Below are positions 1-6,413 of a DNA stretch of 7,644 nt, in pieces. Under the pieces are notes generated by a model. The model made no database searches. It saw only the letters and a program-made list of their open reading frames with translations, and was not told the origin of the DNA. The stretch lies in the NCBI GenBank assembly GCA_946479205.1, contig CAMLFJ010000139.1, positions 1-7,644 of the forward strand, written 5' to 3'. Numbering within the stretch: the stretch's first letter is position 1; each line of letters opens with the position of its first letter. This stretch comes from an uncultured bacterium. GTDB taxonomy: Bacteria; Methylomirabilota; Methylomirabilia; Rokubacteriales; CSP1-6. The translations under genes were made by a program, and so were the position numbers.

Positions 1-690
1 CTGCCCGCGTACCGGCGCCACCGGCAGCCGGAGACCCACGGAGGTGGCCAGCGCGCCCGACCAGGCGCCCGCCGCCAGCAGCACCGCGTCGGCGTGAAAC
101 GCCTCGCCGTCCACGACGACTCCGCGGGCGCGCCCGCCCTCGATCAGGATGCGGGTCACCTCGGCGCCGGTGCGCACCGTGACTCCCAGGGCGGCGGCGG
201 CCGCCGCGTACGCGGTCACGAGCCGCTGGTTGTTCACCCAGTGATCGCCGCGGACGAATCGGGCCGCGCTCACGTCCTTGGAGAGCGCCGGCTCGAGCGC
301 GCGCAGGTCGCTGCCCTCCACCACCTCGATGCCGAACTCCCTGGCCAGCGGCCAGCTCCGCCGCAGGCGCGCCTCCTCGATCTCTCGATCGGAGTGGAGC
401 GGGTAGAGCGTGCCCGCGGTCATGTGCTCGACGTCCACCCCGGTCAGCTCCCGGAGCTCGGAGGCCACGCCCGGATAGAGCCGCCAGCTCTCGATGGCCA
501 AGCGGTGGAACGGGCCGGGTTCGGGCAATGGTCCGAGCGGCGCGAGCAGGCCCGCCGCCGCGCTCGAAGCCTCGGCGCCCGGACTCGCGCGCTCGAAGAG
601 CGTGACGCGGCAACCGCGCCTGGCGAGGTCCGCGGCGGTGGCGCAGCCGATGATCCCGCCGCCGATCACCGCGACCGAGGGCGCGGCCAT
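1..690 (-). CDS. thiO: Glycine oxidase ThiO, FAD-dependent (partial, C-terminus off window)
   Basis: The first 230 residues of a DAO-family flavoprotein, reading from ATG at 690 off the left edge. ThiO oxidises glycine to the imine (dehydroglycine) used by ThiG to build the thiazole ring of thiamin, and acts in the cytosol. The N-terminus carries the Rossmann FAD motif GGGIIG (residues 10-15). It is followed by an acidic strand end (LFER) and an EASSAAAGLLAP segment typical of ThiO. Further on are AAGAWSG and, at the cut edge, PVRGQ, both DAO-family landmarks. Family length is about 360-380 residues, so roughly 60% is present. The start overlaps the preceding stop by one base (TGATG), and GGGGAAGG lies about 5 nt upstream as ribosome binding site. 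It is the last visible gene of the TPP-regulated thi operon. The operon context favours glycine oxidase over other DAO-family amino acid oxidases. Confidence 0.88.
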   Translation of the reverse strand, partial: MAAPSVAVIGGGIIGCATAADLARRGCRVTLFERASPGAEASSAAAGLLAPLGPLPEPGPFHRLAIESWRLYPGVASELRELTGVDVEHMTAGTLYPLHSDREIEEARLRRSWPLAREFGIEVVEGSDLRALEPALSKDVSAARFVRGDHWVNNQRLVTAYAAAAAALGVTVRTGAEVTRILIEGGRARGVVVDGEAFHADAVLLAAGAWSGALATSVGLRLPVAPVRGQ

Positions 691-1316
691 CACGCCTTCC
701 CCAGCGCGTCGAGAAACGCCTTCGTGGCGGCCGCGGGCCGCGCGGCCGCGTAGATCGCGCCGATCACCGCGACGCCGGCGGCGCCCGCCGCGAGCACCTC
801 GGGCACGCGCTCGGGCGTGAGCCCGCCCACCGCCAGGACCGGGCGGTCCACCGCGTGGGTGACCGCCTCGAGCGCGGCCAGACCCTGTGGAGGACCGTAG
901 CGCCGCTTGGACGCGGTGTCGTAGACCGGCCCGAAGACGATGAAGTCCGCGCCCTGCGCGGCGGCGTCCCGGGCCTCCCCCTCGGAGTGCACGGAGGCGC
1001 CCACGAGAAAGCCGGGCGGCGTGATCCCGCGCAGGGCCGACACGGGCAGCGAGGAATGGGTGCGCTGGACGCCGTCCGCCGAAGCGGCCAGCGCCACGTC
1101 GGCCCGGTCGTTCACGATGAGGCGCGCGCCGTGACGCTGGGTGGCCTCGCGGAGCGTATCGGCCAGCGCGAGCAGGTCGCGCGCCTCCAGATCCTTCTCG
1201 CGAAGCTGCACCGCGCGCAGGCCCGCGGCCAGGCACTCCTCCACCACGTCGGCGGGCGGCCGGGAGGCCGCCGCGCGATCGGTGATCAGGTAGAGGGAGA
1301 AGCCTAGCTGGTCCAC
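690..1316 (-). CDS. ThiE/TenI-family protein: thiamin phosphate synthase or thiazole tautomerase
   Basis: A 208-residue TIM-barrel protein of the ThiE/TenI family. ThiE condenses HMP-PP with thiazole phosphate to give thiamin phosphate; TenI aromatises the ThiG product. Visible motifs are VQLREKD (36-42), the ND pair (69-70), SVHS with His110, GPVYDTASK (129-137) and the phosphate-binding AVGG (162-165). The usual ThiE segment GxHxGQED is replaced by GVQRTHSS (82-89), so the second Mg-binding Asp (Asp112 in B. subtilis ThiE, from memory) aligns with Ser89. VQ and SVHS recall TenI, while retained Asp70 and TASK recall ThiE, so I leave the symbol open. The chosen start is GTG at 1316, just before the family's first strand, with GGAGG ten bases upstream. 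It overlaps the end of thiG by 13 bp, and its TGA shares one base with the thiO start. The open frame extends further upstream, but only as a shadow of thiG. Confidence 0.9.
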   Translation of the reverse strand: MDQLGFSLYLITDRAAASRPPADVVEECLAAGLRAVQLREKDLEARDLLALADTLREATQRHGARLIVNDRADVALAASADGVQRTHSSLPVSALRGITPPGFLVGASVHSEGEARDAAAQGADFIVFGPVYDTASKRRYGPPQGLAALEAVTHAVDRPVLAVGGLTPERVPEVLAAGAAGVAVIGAIYAAARPAAATKAFLDALGKA

Positions 1317-2086
1317 TCGGGCACGCCCTCCAGTGGGGAGGACGCGGTGGCGTAGAGCTTCTTGCCCATTCGCCCGGCCTTGAAGGCGAGCCGGCCCGCT
1401 TCGATGGCCAGGCGCATGGCGGTGGCCATGGCCACCGGATCCTTGGCGGAGGCGATGGCGGTGTTCATCAGCACGCCGTCGCAGCCGAGCTCCATGGCGA
1501 TGGCCGCGTCCGACGCCGTGCCCACGCCCGCGTCCACGAGCACCGGGACGGTGACCGCCTCCAGGATCAGCTTGATGTTGTACGGGTTGCGGATGCCGAG
1601 CCCGGAGCCGATCGGGGCGCCCAGCGGCATGACCGCGGCCGCCCCGGCATCCTCGAGCTTCTTGGCCATGACCGGGTCGTCGTTGGTGTACGGCAGCACC
1701 GTGAAGCCCTCGCGGGAGAGCGTGCGGGTCGCCTCGAGGAGCCCGAGCACGTCGGGGAACAGGGTGCGGGAGTCGCCGATGACCTCGAGCTTCACCAGGG
1801 TTCCCAGCCCCGCCTCGCGGGCCAGGTAGCAGGTCCGGATGGCCTCGTCGGCGGTGTAGCAGCCGGCGGTGTTGGGCAGCAGCGTGTACTTCTTCGGGTC
1901 CACGTAGTCGAGCAGGGATTCCCCCTGCCCCGGCAGGCTCACCCGGCGCACCGCCACCGTGACGATCTCGGCGCCGGAGGCCTCGATCGCCTCCCGCATG
2001 TTCTCGAACGACGGGTACTTTCCGGTCCCGACGATCAGACGCGACTTGAACTCTTTCCCGCCCAGCCACAGTGATGTGTCGTACAT
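1304..2086 (-). CDS. thiG: Thiazole synthase ThiG
   Basis: A complete 260-residue ThiG, a cytosolic TIM-barrel enzyme. It builds the thiazole phosphate from 1-deoxy-D-xylulose 5-phosphate, dehydroglycine (from ThiO here) and the sulfur of ThiS-thiocarboxylate. The family hallmarks are in order: [10 protein letters not shown] near the N-terminus, VAVRR (45-49), PNTAGCYTA (71-79), VKLEVIGD with the Schiff-base lysine at Lys99, LPYTNDDP (131-138), the phosphate-binding [12 protein letters not shown] stretch (157-168), [12 protein letters not shown] and GVLMNTAIA. Length is normal. ATG at 2086 is supported by a strong ribosome binding site, TAAGGAGGG (2105-2097), 10 bases upstream. This gives thiG its own initiation even though it lies 147 bp after thiS across a repeat region. 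Its end overlaps the next gene by 13 bp. Nothing suggests loss of function. Confidence 0.97.
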   Translation of the reverse strand: MYDTSLWLGGKEFKSRLIVGTGKYPSFENMREAIEASGAEIVTVAVRRVSLPGQGESLLDYVDPKKYTLLPNTAGCYTADEAIRTCYLAREAGLGTLVKLEVIGDSRTLFPDVLGLLEATRTLSREGFTVLPYTNDDPVMAKKLEDAGAAAVMPLGAPIGSGLGIRNPYNIKLILEAVTVPVLVDAGVGTASDAAIAMELGCDGVLMNTAIASAKDPVAMATAMRLAIEAGRLAFKAGRMGKKLYATASSPLEGVPEWTS

Positions 2087-2096
2087 GGTTTCGTTG

Positions 2097-2105
2097 CCCT
2101 CCTTA
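2097..2105 (-). promoter_or_regulatory. Strong ribosome binding site of thiG
   Basis: TAAGGAGGG on the minus strand, 10 bases before the thiG ATG. It is the best Shine-Dalgarno match in the operon. It lies just after the repeat-bearing gap, so thiG translation does not depend on coupling to thiS. Confidence 0.8.
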
Positions 2106-2120
2106 CCCGTTGCTTCTTGA

Positions 2121-2220
2121 CTGCTTTATCCGCTCGGCTCGCCTTCGGCTGCGGCTCGCCCGGCCACTGCTTTATGTATCCGCTCGCCTCGCCTTCGGCT
2201 GCGGCTCGCCCGGCCACTGC
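2121..2220. repeat. Two-copy tandem repeat, 42-nt core, between thiS and thiG
   Basis: The core at 2129-2170 recurs at 2179-2220 with a single difference (g2137 versus c2187), a 50-bp spacing. Each core is preceded by ctgctttat (2121-2129 and 2167-2175), with three extra bases (gta) before the second core. Inside each core ctcgcc recurs 16 bases apart, and the first copy extends this to ggctcgcc. The pair fills most of the 147-bp gap between thiS and thiG, while the other genes of the operon overlap. No convincing long hairpin is visible. It looks like an intergenic dispersed element (REP-like) that has duplicated, but its occurrence elsewhere in the genome cannot be judged from here. The frames open across it are low-complexity and not protein-like. 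Confidence 0.85.
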
Positions 2221-2233
2221 CACCAGTCGACCG

Positions 2234-2434
2234 TTACCCCCCGCCCATCGGGTGCACGATCTCTACTTTGTCGCCGTCGGTGAGCCGGGTCTCGGCGTAG
2301 CGGGCCCGCTGGGTCACTTCGCGGTTCAGGGCCACCGCGGTGAACTCGCGGCGGATCTTGAGCCGCGCGAGGAGATCCTCGACGCTGAGCCCCTCGGGCA
2401 GCTCCATCGGCTTGCCGTTGACGGTGACCGTCAT
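2234..2434 (-). CDS. thiS: Sulfur carrier protein ThiS
   Basis: A 66-residue ubiquitin-fold sulfur carrier. Its C-terminal glycine is adenylated and converted to a thiocarboxylate, which gives the sulfur for the thiazole to ThiG. The start MTVTVNGKP, the middle LSVEDLLARL, the AVALNREV strand, DGDKVEIVHP and the C-terminal MGGG tail all fit the family, as does the length. I place the start at ATG 2434; a GTG at 2449 in the same frame would add MCGFF but lies inside the terminator stem. The ATG is one base after the terminator's U-tract. The only Shine-Dalgarno-like bases (GGAAAGG, 2463-2457) lie in the terminator hairpin, further away than usual. First gene of the thi operon, behind a TPP riboswitch. 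Confidence 0.93.
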   Translation of the reverse strand: MTVTVNGKPMELPEGLSVEDLLARLKIRREFTAVALNREVTQRARYAETRLTDGDKVEIVHPMGGG

Positions 2435-2435
2435 G

Positions 2436-2469
2436 AAAAAACCGCACACCTTTCCAGGAAAGGGTGCGG
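2436..2469 (-). terminator. Intrinsic terminator (attenuator) of the TPP riboswitch
   Basis: On the minus strand CCGCAC (2469-2464) pairs with GTGCGG (2447-2442). Continuing inward, CCTTTCC pairs with GGAAAGG after one bulged base (2448); the innermost pairs must open for a real loop. Six U residues follow (2441-2436). The thiS ATG comes one base later. Its place directly after the TPP aptamer marks it as the regulated terminator: bound TPP should favour it and stop transcription before thiS. It may also end transcripts arriving from ygfZ and the DUF255 gene, since no other terminator lies between. Confidence 0.9.
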
Positions 2470-2485
2470 TCCAGTGCTCGTGCGC

Positions 2486-2577
2486 CGCGTCGCGTTCCCT
2501 TCGCTGGAATTACCCAGTGCAGGTTCGAGGGGTCCCGGGCCGCACCCGGTTCTCAGGAAACCTCCCCCAGCGACGCG
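2486..2577 (-). ncRNA. TPP riboswitch aptamer (THI element)
   Basis: The minus strand carries the THI-box landmarks in order. P1 is a perfect 8-bp helix, CGCGTCGC (2577-2570) with GCGACGCG (2493-2486). GGGGG starts P2, followed by a very short P3 (AGG-TTT-CCT). The invariant CTGAGA precedes an optional hairpin CCGGG-TGCGG-CCCGG (2549-2535). P2 closes with ACCCC, then come TCGAACCTG, CTGG-GTAATT-CCAG (P5) and CGAAGGGAA. The pyrophosphate-binding and pyrimidine-binding elements are therefore both present. It sits between a -10 box and an intrinsic terminator upstream of thiS, so it most likely represses thiSG and the genes beyond when thiamin pyrophosphate is plentiful. Confidence 0.96.
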
Positions 2578-2582
2578 TCCGG

Positions 2583-2611
2583 ATTATACCCCAGCGTCGA
2601 GCTGTCGTGCG
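2583..2611 (-). promoter_or_regulatory. Promoter of the thi operon
   Basis: A perfect -10 hexamer TATAAT (2588-2583) stands out in GC-rich sequence. The expected start of transcription, about 2578-2576, falls on the first bases of riboswitch P1, as expected for a riboswitch leader. The -35 region at 17-bp spacing (2611-2606, CGCACG) is poor, and no extended -10 TG is present. The stop codon TAA of the upstream DUF255 gene lies inside the -10 box. Confidence 0.7.
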
Positions 2612-4659
2612 AGCGCGTCCGGGTCCGTGACCGGGAGTTGGCAGACGTAGCGCCGGCACACGTACGCGGTCGGCTTGCCGTCCACCGCGCCGCGGTCGGC
2701 CAGGAGCGGGAGCCCCGCCGCCCCCGGCGCGCCCGCCGCGGCGCCGACCACCACCCGGTTCGGCTGGTAGCGGCGGAAGATGGTCTCGATGAGCGGCGCG
2801 GCGGCGCGCTCGGCACCCGCGGGCCACACCAGGGCCACCTCGGCCACCGGCCCCAGGTGGAAGTCCAGCGCGGAGAGGTAGCGGCCGAATCCGGAGGGGT
2901 ACTTCTGCATGACGTCGGCCATGGGCCGGAGCGCCTGCAGCGCGATGGCCTCGTACCGCTCAAGGCCGGTGACGATCGCGAGCCTCAGCAGCCACTCGAT
3001 GGTCACCGAGGTGCCGCTCGGCACCGCGTTGTCGAAGATGTTCCGCGGCCGGACCACGAGGCTCTCCTGGTCGTGTCCGGTGTCGAAGAAGATCTCGCGC
3101 TCGGCGTTCCAGAAGAGGCGCAGCGTCTCCTCGGCGAGGCGGCGCGACTCGTCGAGCCAGCGCCGGTCGAAGGTGGCCTCGTACAGCGCGAGCAGCCCGG
3201 CGCCCACCATCGCGTGATCCTCGAGGTAACCCGTGATCCGGGCCTGGCCGTCCTTCCAGGAGCGCAGCAGCCGGCCGTCCCGCACCATCGAGGACGTCAG
3301 GAACTCCGCGTTGCGAACGGCCGCGGCCAGATAGTCGAGCCGGCCCAGCGTGGAGGCGGCCTCCGCGAGCGCCGACAGCGTGAGGCCGTTCCAGGAGGCC
3401 AGCACCTTGTCGTCGAGCCCCGGATGAACGCGCTTCTCCCGGTGGGTGTAGAGCGTCCGGCGCGCGCGGGCGAGCCGGGCGGCGAGCTCGTCGGGAGGCA
3501 CCGAGAGCATCCGGGCGACCTCCGCCGGCTCGCGCGGCACGAACAGGATGCTGTGGCCCTCGAAGTTCGGCCCGTCGTCCACCCCCCAGTAGGCCAGGAC
3601 CGTGCGCGCGAGCGTCTCGTCGCCCAGGACCGCGCGGATCTCCTCGGGCGACCAGACGAAGAACTTGCCCTCGACGCCCTCGGAGTCGGCGTCCTGGGCC
3701 GAGTAGAAGCCTCCGGCCGGATGCGTCATCTCGCGCAGGACGTAGTCGAGGGTCTCCTCGGCCACGCGCCGGTATTCGGCCTCCCCGGTGGCCAGCCAGC
3801 CGTGGAGGTAGAGCGAGGCGAGCTGGGCATTGTCGTAGAGCATCTTCTCGAAGTGCGGCACCAGCCACTGCCCGTCGACCGAGTAGCGATGGAAGCCGCC
3901 GCCGAGCTGGTCGTACATGCCGCCGCGGGCCATCCGGGTGAGCGTGTGGCGCAGCATCTGGAGCGCGCGGGGGTCGTCGGTGCGCTTCCAGACCCGGAGG
4001 ATCGCTTCCCAGGCCATCGGCTGCGGGAACTTGGGCGCCTGGCCGAGGCCGCCGTCGCGCTCGTCGAACTCGCCGGAGAGGCCCACATAGGCGCGTGCCA
4101 GTATGTCCTTCGAGAGCACGCTGGCCGAGCGGGTGAGGCGCTCGGACTGCTGCATGCTCTCCACGAGCTGGCGGCCCGCCTCGAGCACCTCGCCGCGGCG
4201 GCCGTGATAGGCGTCCGCGATGGACTGCAACAGCCGCGGGAAGGCGGGCATGCCGTGCCGGTCCACCGGCGGGAAGTAGGTGCCGCCGTAGAACGGCACG
4301 CCGTCCGGCGTGAGGAACACGGTCATCGGCCAGCCGCCCCGGCCGGTCATGGACTGCACCGCCTGCATGTAGATCTGGTCCACGTCGGGCCGCTCCTCGC
4401 GGTCCACCTTGATGGAGACGAAGAGGCGGTTCATGAGCGCGGCGATCTCGTCGTTCTCGAACGACTCGCGCTCCATCACGTGACACCAGTGGCAGGCCGA
4501 GTAGCCCACCGACAGCAGCACCGGCCGGTCCTCGCGGCGGGCCAGCTCGAAGGCCTCCGGGCCCCATGGGTACCAGTCCACCGGGTTGTGGGCGTGCTGG
4601 AGGAGGTACGGGCTGGTCTCGGAGGCGAGGCGGTTCGCGGGATGGGACGAGGAGGACAT
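2584..4659 (-). CDS. Thioredoxin-domain protein, DUF255 (YyaL/SPATA20 family)
   Basis: A 691-residue protein matching the usual length of this widespread family (YyaL in Bacillus, SPATA20 in animals), whose biochemical role is not settled. The N-terminus shows the family block [20 protein letters not shown] (14-33), then a thioredoxin-like fold with the active-site pair Cys56-His-Trp-Cys59 in [41 protein letters not shown] and GGTYFPP follow. The rest resembles an alpha/alpha six-hairpin barrel of the AGE/glycosidase type, with [34 protein letters not shown] and DNAVPSG. A second cysteine pair sits near the C-terminus (Cys668 and Cys673). No signal peptide or membrane segment is seen. ATG 4659 lies 14 bases after the ygfZ stop, without a clear ribosome binding site, so translational coupling is likely. 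Its TAA is part of the thi operon's -10 box. Function inferred only at family level. Confidence 0.95.
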   Translation of the reverse strand: MSSSSHPANRLASETSPYLLQHAHNPVDWYPWGPEAFELARREDRPVLLSVGYSACHWCHVMERESFENDEIAALMNRLFVSIKVDREERPDVDQIYMQAVQSMTGRGGWPMTVFLTPDGVPFYGGTYFPPVDRHGMPAFPRLLQSIADAYHGRRGEVLEAGRQLVESMQQSERLTRSASVLSKDILARAYVGLSGEFDERDGGLGQAPKFPQPMAWEAILRVWKRTDDPRALQMLRHTLTRMARGGMYDQLGGGFHRYSVDGQWLVPHFEKMLYDNAQLASLYLHGWLATGEAEYRRVAEETLDYVLREMTHPAGGFYSAQDADSEGVEGKFFVWSPEEIRAVLGDETLARTVLAYWGVDDGPNFEGHSILFVPREPAEVARMLSVPPDELAARLARARRTLYTHREKRVHPGLDDKVLASWNGLTLSALAEAASTLGRLDYLAAAVRNAEFLTSSMVRDGRLLRSWKDGQARITGYLEDHAMVGAGLLALYEATFDRRWLDESRRLAEETLRLFWNAEREIFFDTGHDQESLVVRPRNIFDNAVPSGTSVTIEWLLRLAIVTGLERYEAIALQALRPMADVMQKYPSGFGRYLSALDFHLGPVAEVALVWPAGAERAAAPLIETIFRRYQPNRVVVGAAAGAPGAAGLPLLADRGAVDGKPTAYVCRRYVCQLPVTDPDALARQLDAGV

Positions 4660-4673
4660 GCGCGAGAGCCCGA

Positions 4674-5666
4674 TCAGGCCTGCGGGGCCGCGACGAACGG
4701 AAGGGCGGCGACGTGGGCCGGCTGCTCGCCGGCGCCATCCACCACCGTGACCGCGGTGCCCGGCTCGAAGTGCTCGCGGCGCACGTAGCCGAGCGCGATC
4801 GGCCGGCCCAGCGCGATGGATCGTACCGCCGAGGTCACGCGGCCGACCTCCTTGCCGTCCACCGTGACCTGCGCGCCCTCGCCCGGAACTCGCTCGCCCT
4901 CGATCACGAGGCCGCTCAGCGCGCGGTTGACGTGCCCGCGATACTTCACGCGCGCCACGGTCTCCTGGCCGATGTAGCAGCCCTTCGTGTAGCTCACCAG
5001 CGCGTCGAGCCGCGTCTCGGGCAGGATGACGGAGTCGTCCACGTCTTGCGGATACCACGGCTGGCCCGCCTCGATCCGCAGCACCGCGAGCGTCTCGTCT
5101 CCCGCCGGCACCGCGCCGGCCGACTCGAGCGCGCTTCGCACCGCGGCCGCGTGCCCGGCGGGGACCCAGCAGTGGAAGCCGGGGGCCGGCCCCTCGGCGC
5201 GGTTGATCACGCGCACCGGCGCGCCGGCGATCGTGACCTCGGCGTGGGCGTAGGGCGCGAGCTCGAGCGCGCCGCCGGCCAGGCTCTCGAGCAGGCCGCG
5301 GGCGACGGGCCCCTGCACCGACAGGATGGCGAATCCCTCGTCCACCGACTCGAAGTAGGCCTTCTCCGAGATGAGATAGCGGTCGATGGTCTGGAGCGTC
5401 TTCTCGGTGAGGCTCGCGGGCAGCTCGATCAGCACCTGGTCGGCGGTCGCGTAGACGACGAGCAGGACCGTCACCTTGCCGTGGGCGTCGAGGAAGGCGG
5501 CGGGCGCGCCCTGGCCGGGCTGGAGGCCCTTGACGTCGTTGGTGAGCATGCCCTGGAGAAACGCGAGCCGGTCGCGCCCGGTCACGCTGACTTTCCCCAG
5601 CGCCGAGCGGTCGAACAGGGCCGCGCCCTCGCGGGCGGCGCGGTACTCCGCGGTCAGGTCGGGCAT
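4674..5666 (-). CDS. ygfZ: Folate-binding protein YgfZ (GcvT-like, Fe-S cluster maintenance)
   Basis: A 330-residue protein of the GcvT/YgfZ superfamily. YgfZ uses tetrahydrofolate to keep certain [4Fe-4S] enzymes such as MiaB active. The diagnostic signature K-G-C-Y-x-G-Q-E appears as KGCYIGQE (228-235), with the conserved Cys230. The N-terminal aminomethyltransferase-like part shows [13 protein letters not shown] (37-48) and LDAHGKV (59-65); the C-terminal barrel ends with [10 protein letters not shown]. GcvT itself is longer and lacks this signature. I chose ATG 5666; an in-frame ATG at 5687 would add MRDNNEP. Neither has a good ribosome binding site, and a promoter predicted to start transcription at about 5666 favours the shorter form as a leaderless message. 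It heads a probable operon with the DUF255 gene and diverges from mutY. Confidence 0.93.
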   Translation of the reverse strand: MPDLTAEYRAAREGAALFDRSALGKVSVTGRDRLAFLQGMLTNDVKGLQPGQGAPAAFLDAHGKVTVLLVVYATADQVLIELPASLTEKTLQTIDRYLISEKAYFESVDEGFAILSVQGPVARGLLESLAGGALELAPYAHAEVTIAGAPVRVINRAEGPAPGFHCWVPAGHAAAVRSALESAGAVPAGDETLAVLRIEAGQPWYPQDVDDSVILPETRLDALVSYTKGCYIGQETVARVKYRGHVNRALSGLVIEGERVPGEGAQVTVDGKEVGRVTSAVRSIALGRPIALGYVRREHFEPGTAVTVVDGAGEQPAHVAALPFVAAPQA

Positions 5667-5672
5667 GGGCTC

Positions 5673-5701
5673 ATTGTTGTCGCGCATCGGGCGCCTGTCA
5701 A
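5673..5701 (-). promoter_or_regulatory. Candidate promoter of ygfZ, possibly leaderless
   Basis: A perfect -35 hexamer TTGACA (5701-5696) is followed, after exactly 17 bases, by AACAAT (5678-5673), four of six matches to TATAAT. Start of transcription would fall near 5666, the A of the ygfZ ATG. The alternative start at 5687 would lie inside this promoter. Confidence 0.5.
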
Positions 5702-5729
5702 CTTGCGGGTCCCGGCCGACTCGTACACA

Positions 5730-6413
5730 ATGGCCGCCGTGCCGCCCACCGCATCGCCCGATTCCCGGGCCCGCTCGCGCTTCCGCCGCCGCCTGCTGCA
5801 CTGGTACGGCCGCCATCGGCGCGATCTGCCGTGGCGCCGCACCGGGGACCCGTACCACATCCTCGTCTCGGAGATCATGCTCCAGCAGACCCAGGTGGAG
5901 CGGGTCGTGCCCAAGTACCACGAGTTCCTCGATCGCTACCCGACGCTGGAGGCGCTGGCCGGCTCGGCGCCCGACGACGTCCGGCGACTCTGGTACCCCC
6001 TCGGCTACAACGTCCGCCCGCTCAACCTGCACGGGATCGCGCGCGAGGCGGTGGCCAGCTACGGCGGCCGGTTGCCCGACGACGCGGGCGCGCTCCGGGG
6101 CATGCGCGGCATCGGCCGCTACACCGCGGGCGCCTTGCTCTGCTTCGCCTACGGGCGCCCCGTGCCGATCGTGGACACCAACGTGCGCCGGGTCCTGGGC
6201 CGCGTGTTCCTGGGACCGCGCCGCCTGGCCCGGCTGCGGGGCCAGAAGGCGATGTGGGACCTGGCGGGCGCGCTCGTGCCGCGGCGGCGATCGTACGACT
6301 ACAACCAGGCGCTGATGGACTTCGGGGCCACCTGGTGCACCGCGCGCGCGCCGCGCTGCCGCCCCTGCCCCATGAAGCGGTTCTGCGCGACCTATCGCGT
6401 CACCGGGGGATGA
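5730..6413 (+). CDS. mutY: Short MutY-type A/G-specific adenine glycosylase
   Basis: A 227-residue HhH-GPD DNA glycosylase with a [4Fe-4S] cluster, predicted to remove adenine mispaired with 8-oxoguanine. Visible landmarks are DLPWR (32-36), SEIMLQQTQV with the catalytic Glu48, LGYNVRPLNLH (91-101), the helix-hairpin-helix GMRGIGRYTAG (124-134) with Tyr131 in the intercalation region, and VDTNVRRV with the catalytic Asp149. The cluster ligands are Cys203-X6-Cys210-X2-Cys213-X5-Cys219. The chain stops 8 residues after the last ligand, so the MutT-like C-terminal domain that reads 8-oxoguanine in full-length MutY (about 350 residues) is absent. A thymine/G mismatch glycosylase of the MIG type is an alternative. 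ATG 5730 lacks a clear ribosome binding site. Its TGA abuts the next ATG, so it heads an operon with an SDR and a Nudix gene. Confidence 0.9.
   Translation: MAAVPPTASPDSRARSRFRRRLLHWYGRHRRDLPWRRTGDPYHILVSEIMLQQTQVERVVPKYHEFLDRYPTLEALAGSAPDDVRRLWYPLGYNVRPLNLHGIAREAVASYGGRLPDDAGALRGMRGIGRYTAGALLCFAYGRPVPIVDTNVRRVLGRVFLGPRRLARLRGQKAMWDLAGALVPRRRSYDYNQALMDFGATWCTARAPRCRPCPMKRFCATYRVTGG

Noticed and set aside
94..753. Plus-strand open frame of 219 codons over thiO
   Set aside because: It is a shadow of the minus-strand flavoprotein, with compositional bias and no recognisable motif.
1317..2069. Upstream extension of the ThiE/TenI reading frame
   Set aside because: It lies entirely over thiG in another frame and is Arg/Gly-rich without motifs. 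The family's first strand begins just after GTG 1316.
2121..2220. Possible CRISPR array
   Set aside because: There are only two copies, with just a few bases between them and no spacer-sized unique segment or cas gene.
2035..2223. Small minus-strand frame across the repeat region
   Set aside because: It is mostly translated repeat plus the out-of-frame start of thiG. There is no sign it is a gene.
2447..2449. GTG start for thiS five codons upstream
   Set aside because: It lies within the terminator helix and adds MCGFF, which is not seen at ThiS N-termini. ATG 2434 gives the standard length.
2464..4788. Very long plus-strand open frame (774 codons) opposite the DUF255 gene
   Set aside because: It mirrors the codon pattern of a clearly conserved minus-strand gene, is rich in Arg, His, Val and Gly, and shows no recognisable domain. 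High GC leaves antisense frames open.
4566..5729. Upstream extension of the mutY reading frame
   Set aside because: The frame is open by chance across the antisense of ygfZ. Protein-like sequence begins only near ATG 5730.
5674..5729. Sigma-70-like promoter for mutY on the plus strand
   Set aside because: TTGCGG and TACACA can be picked out, but the matches are weak, the spacing is 15 bp and the -10 would touch the start codon. Too little to annotate.
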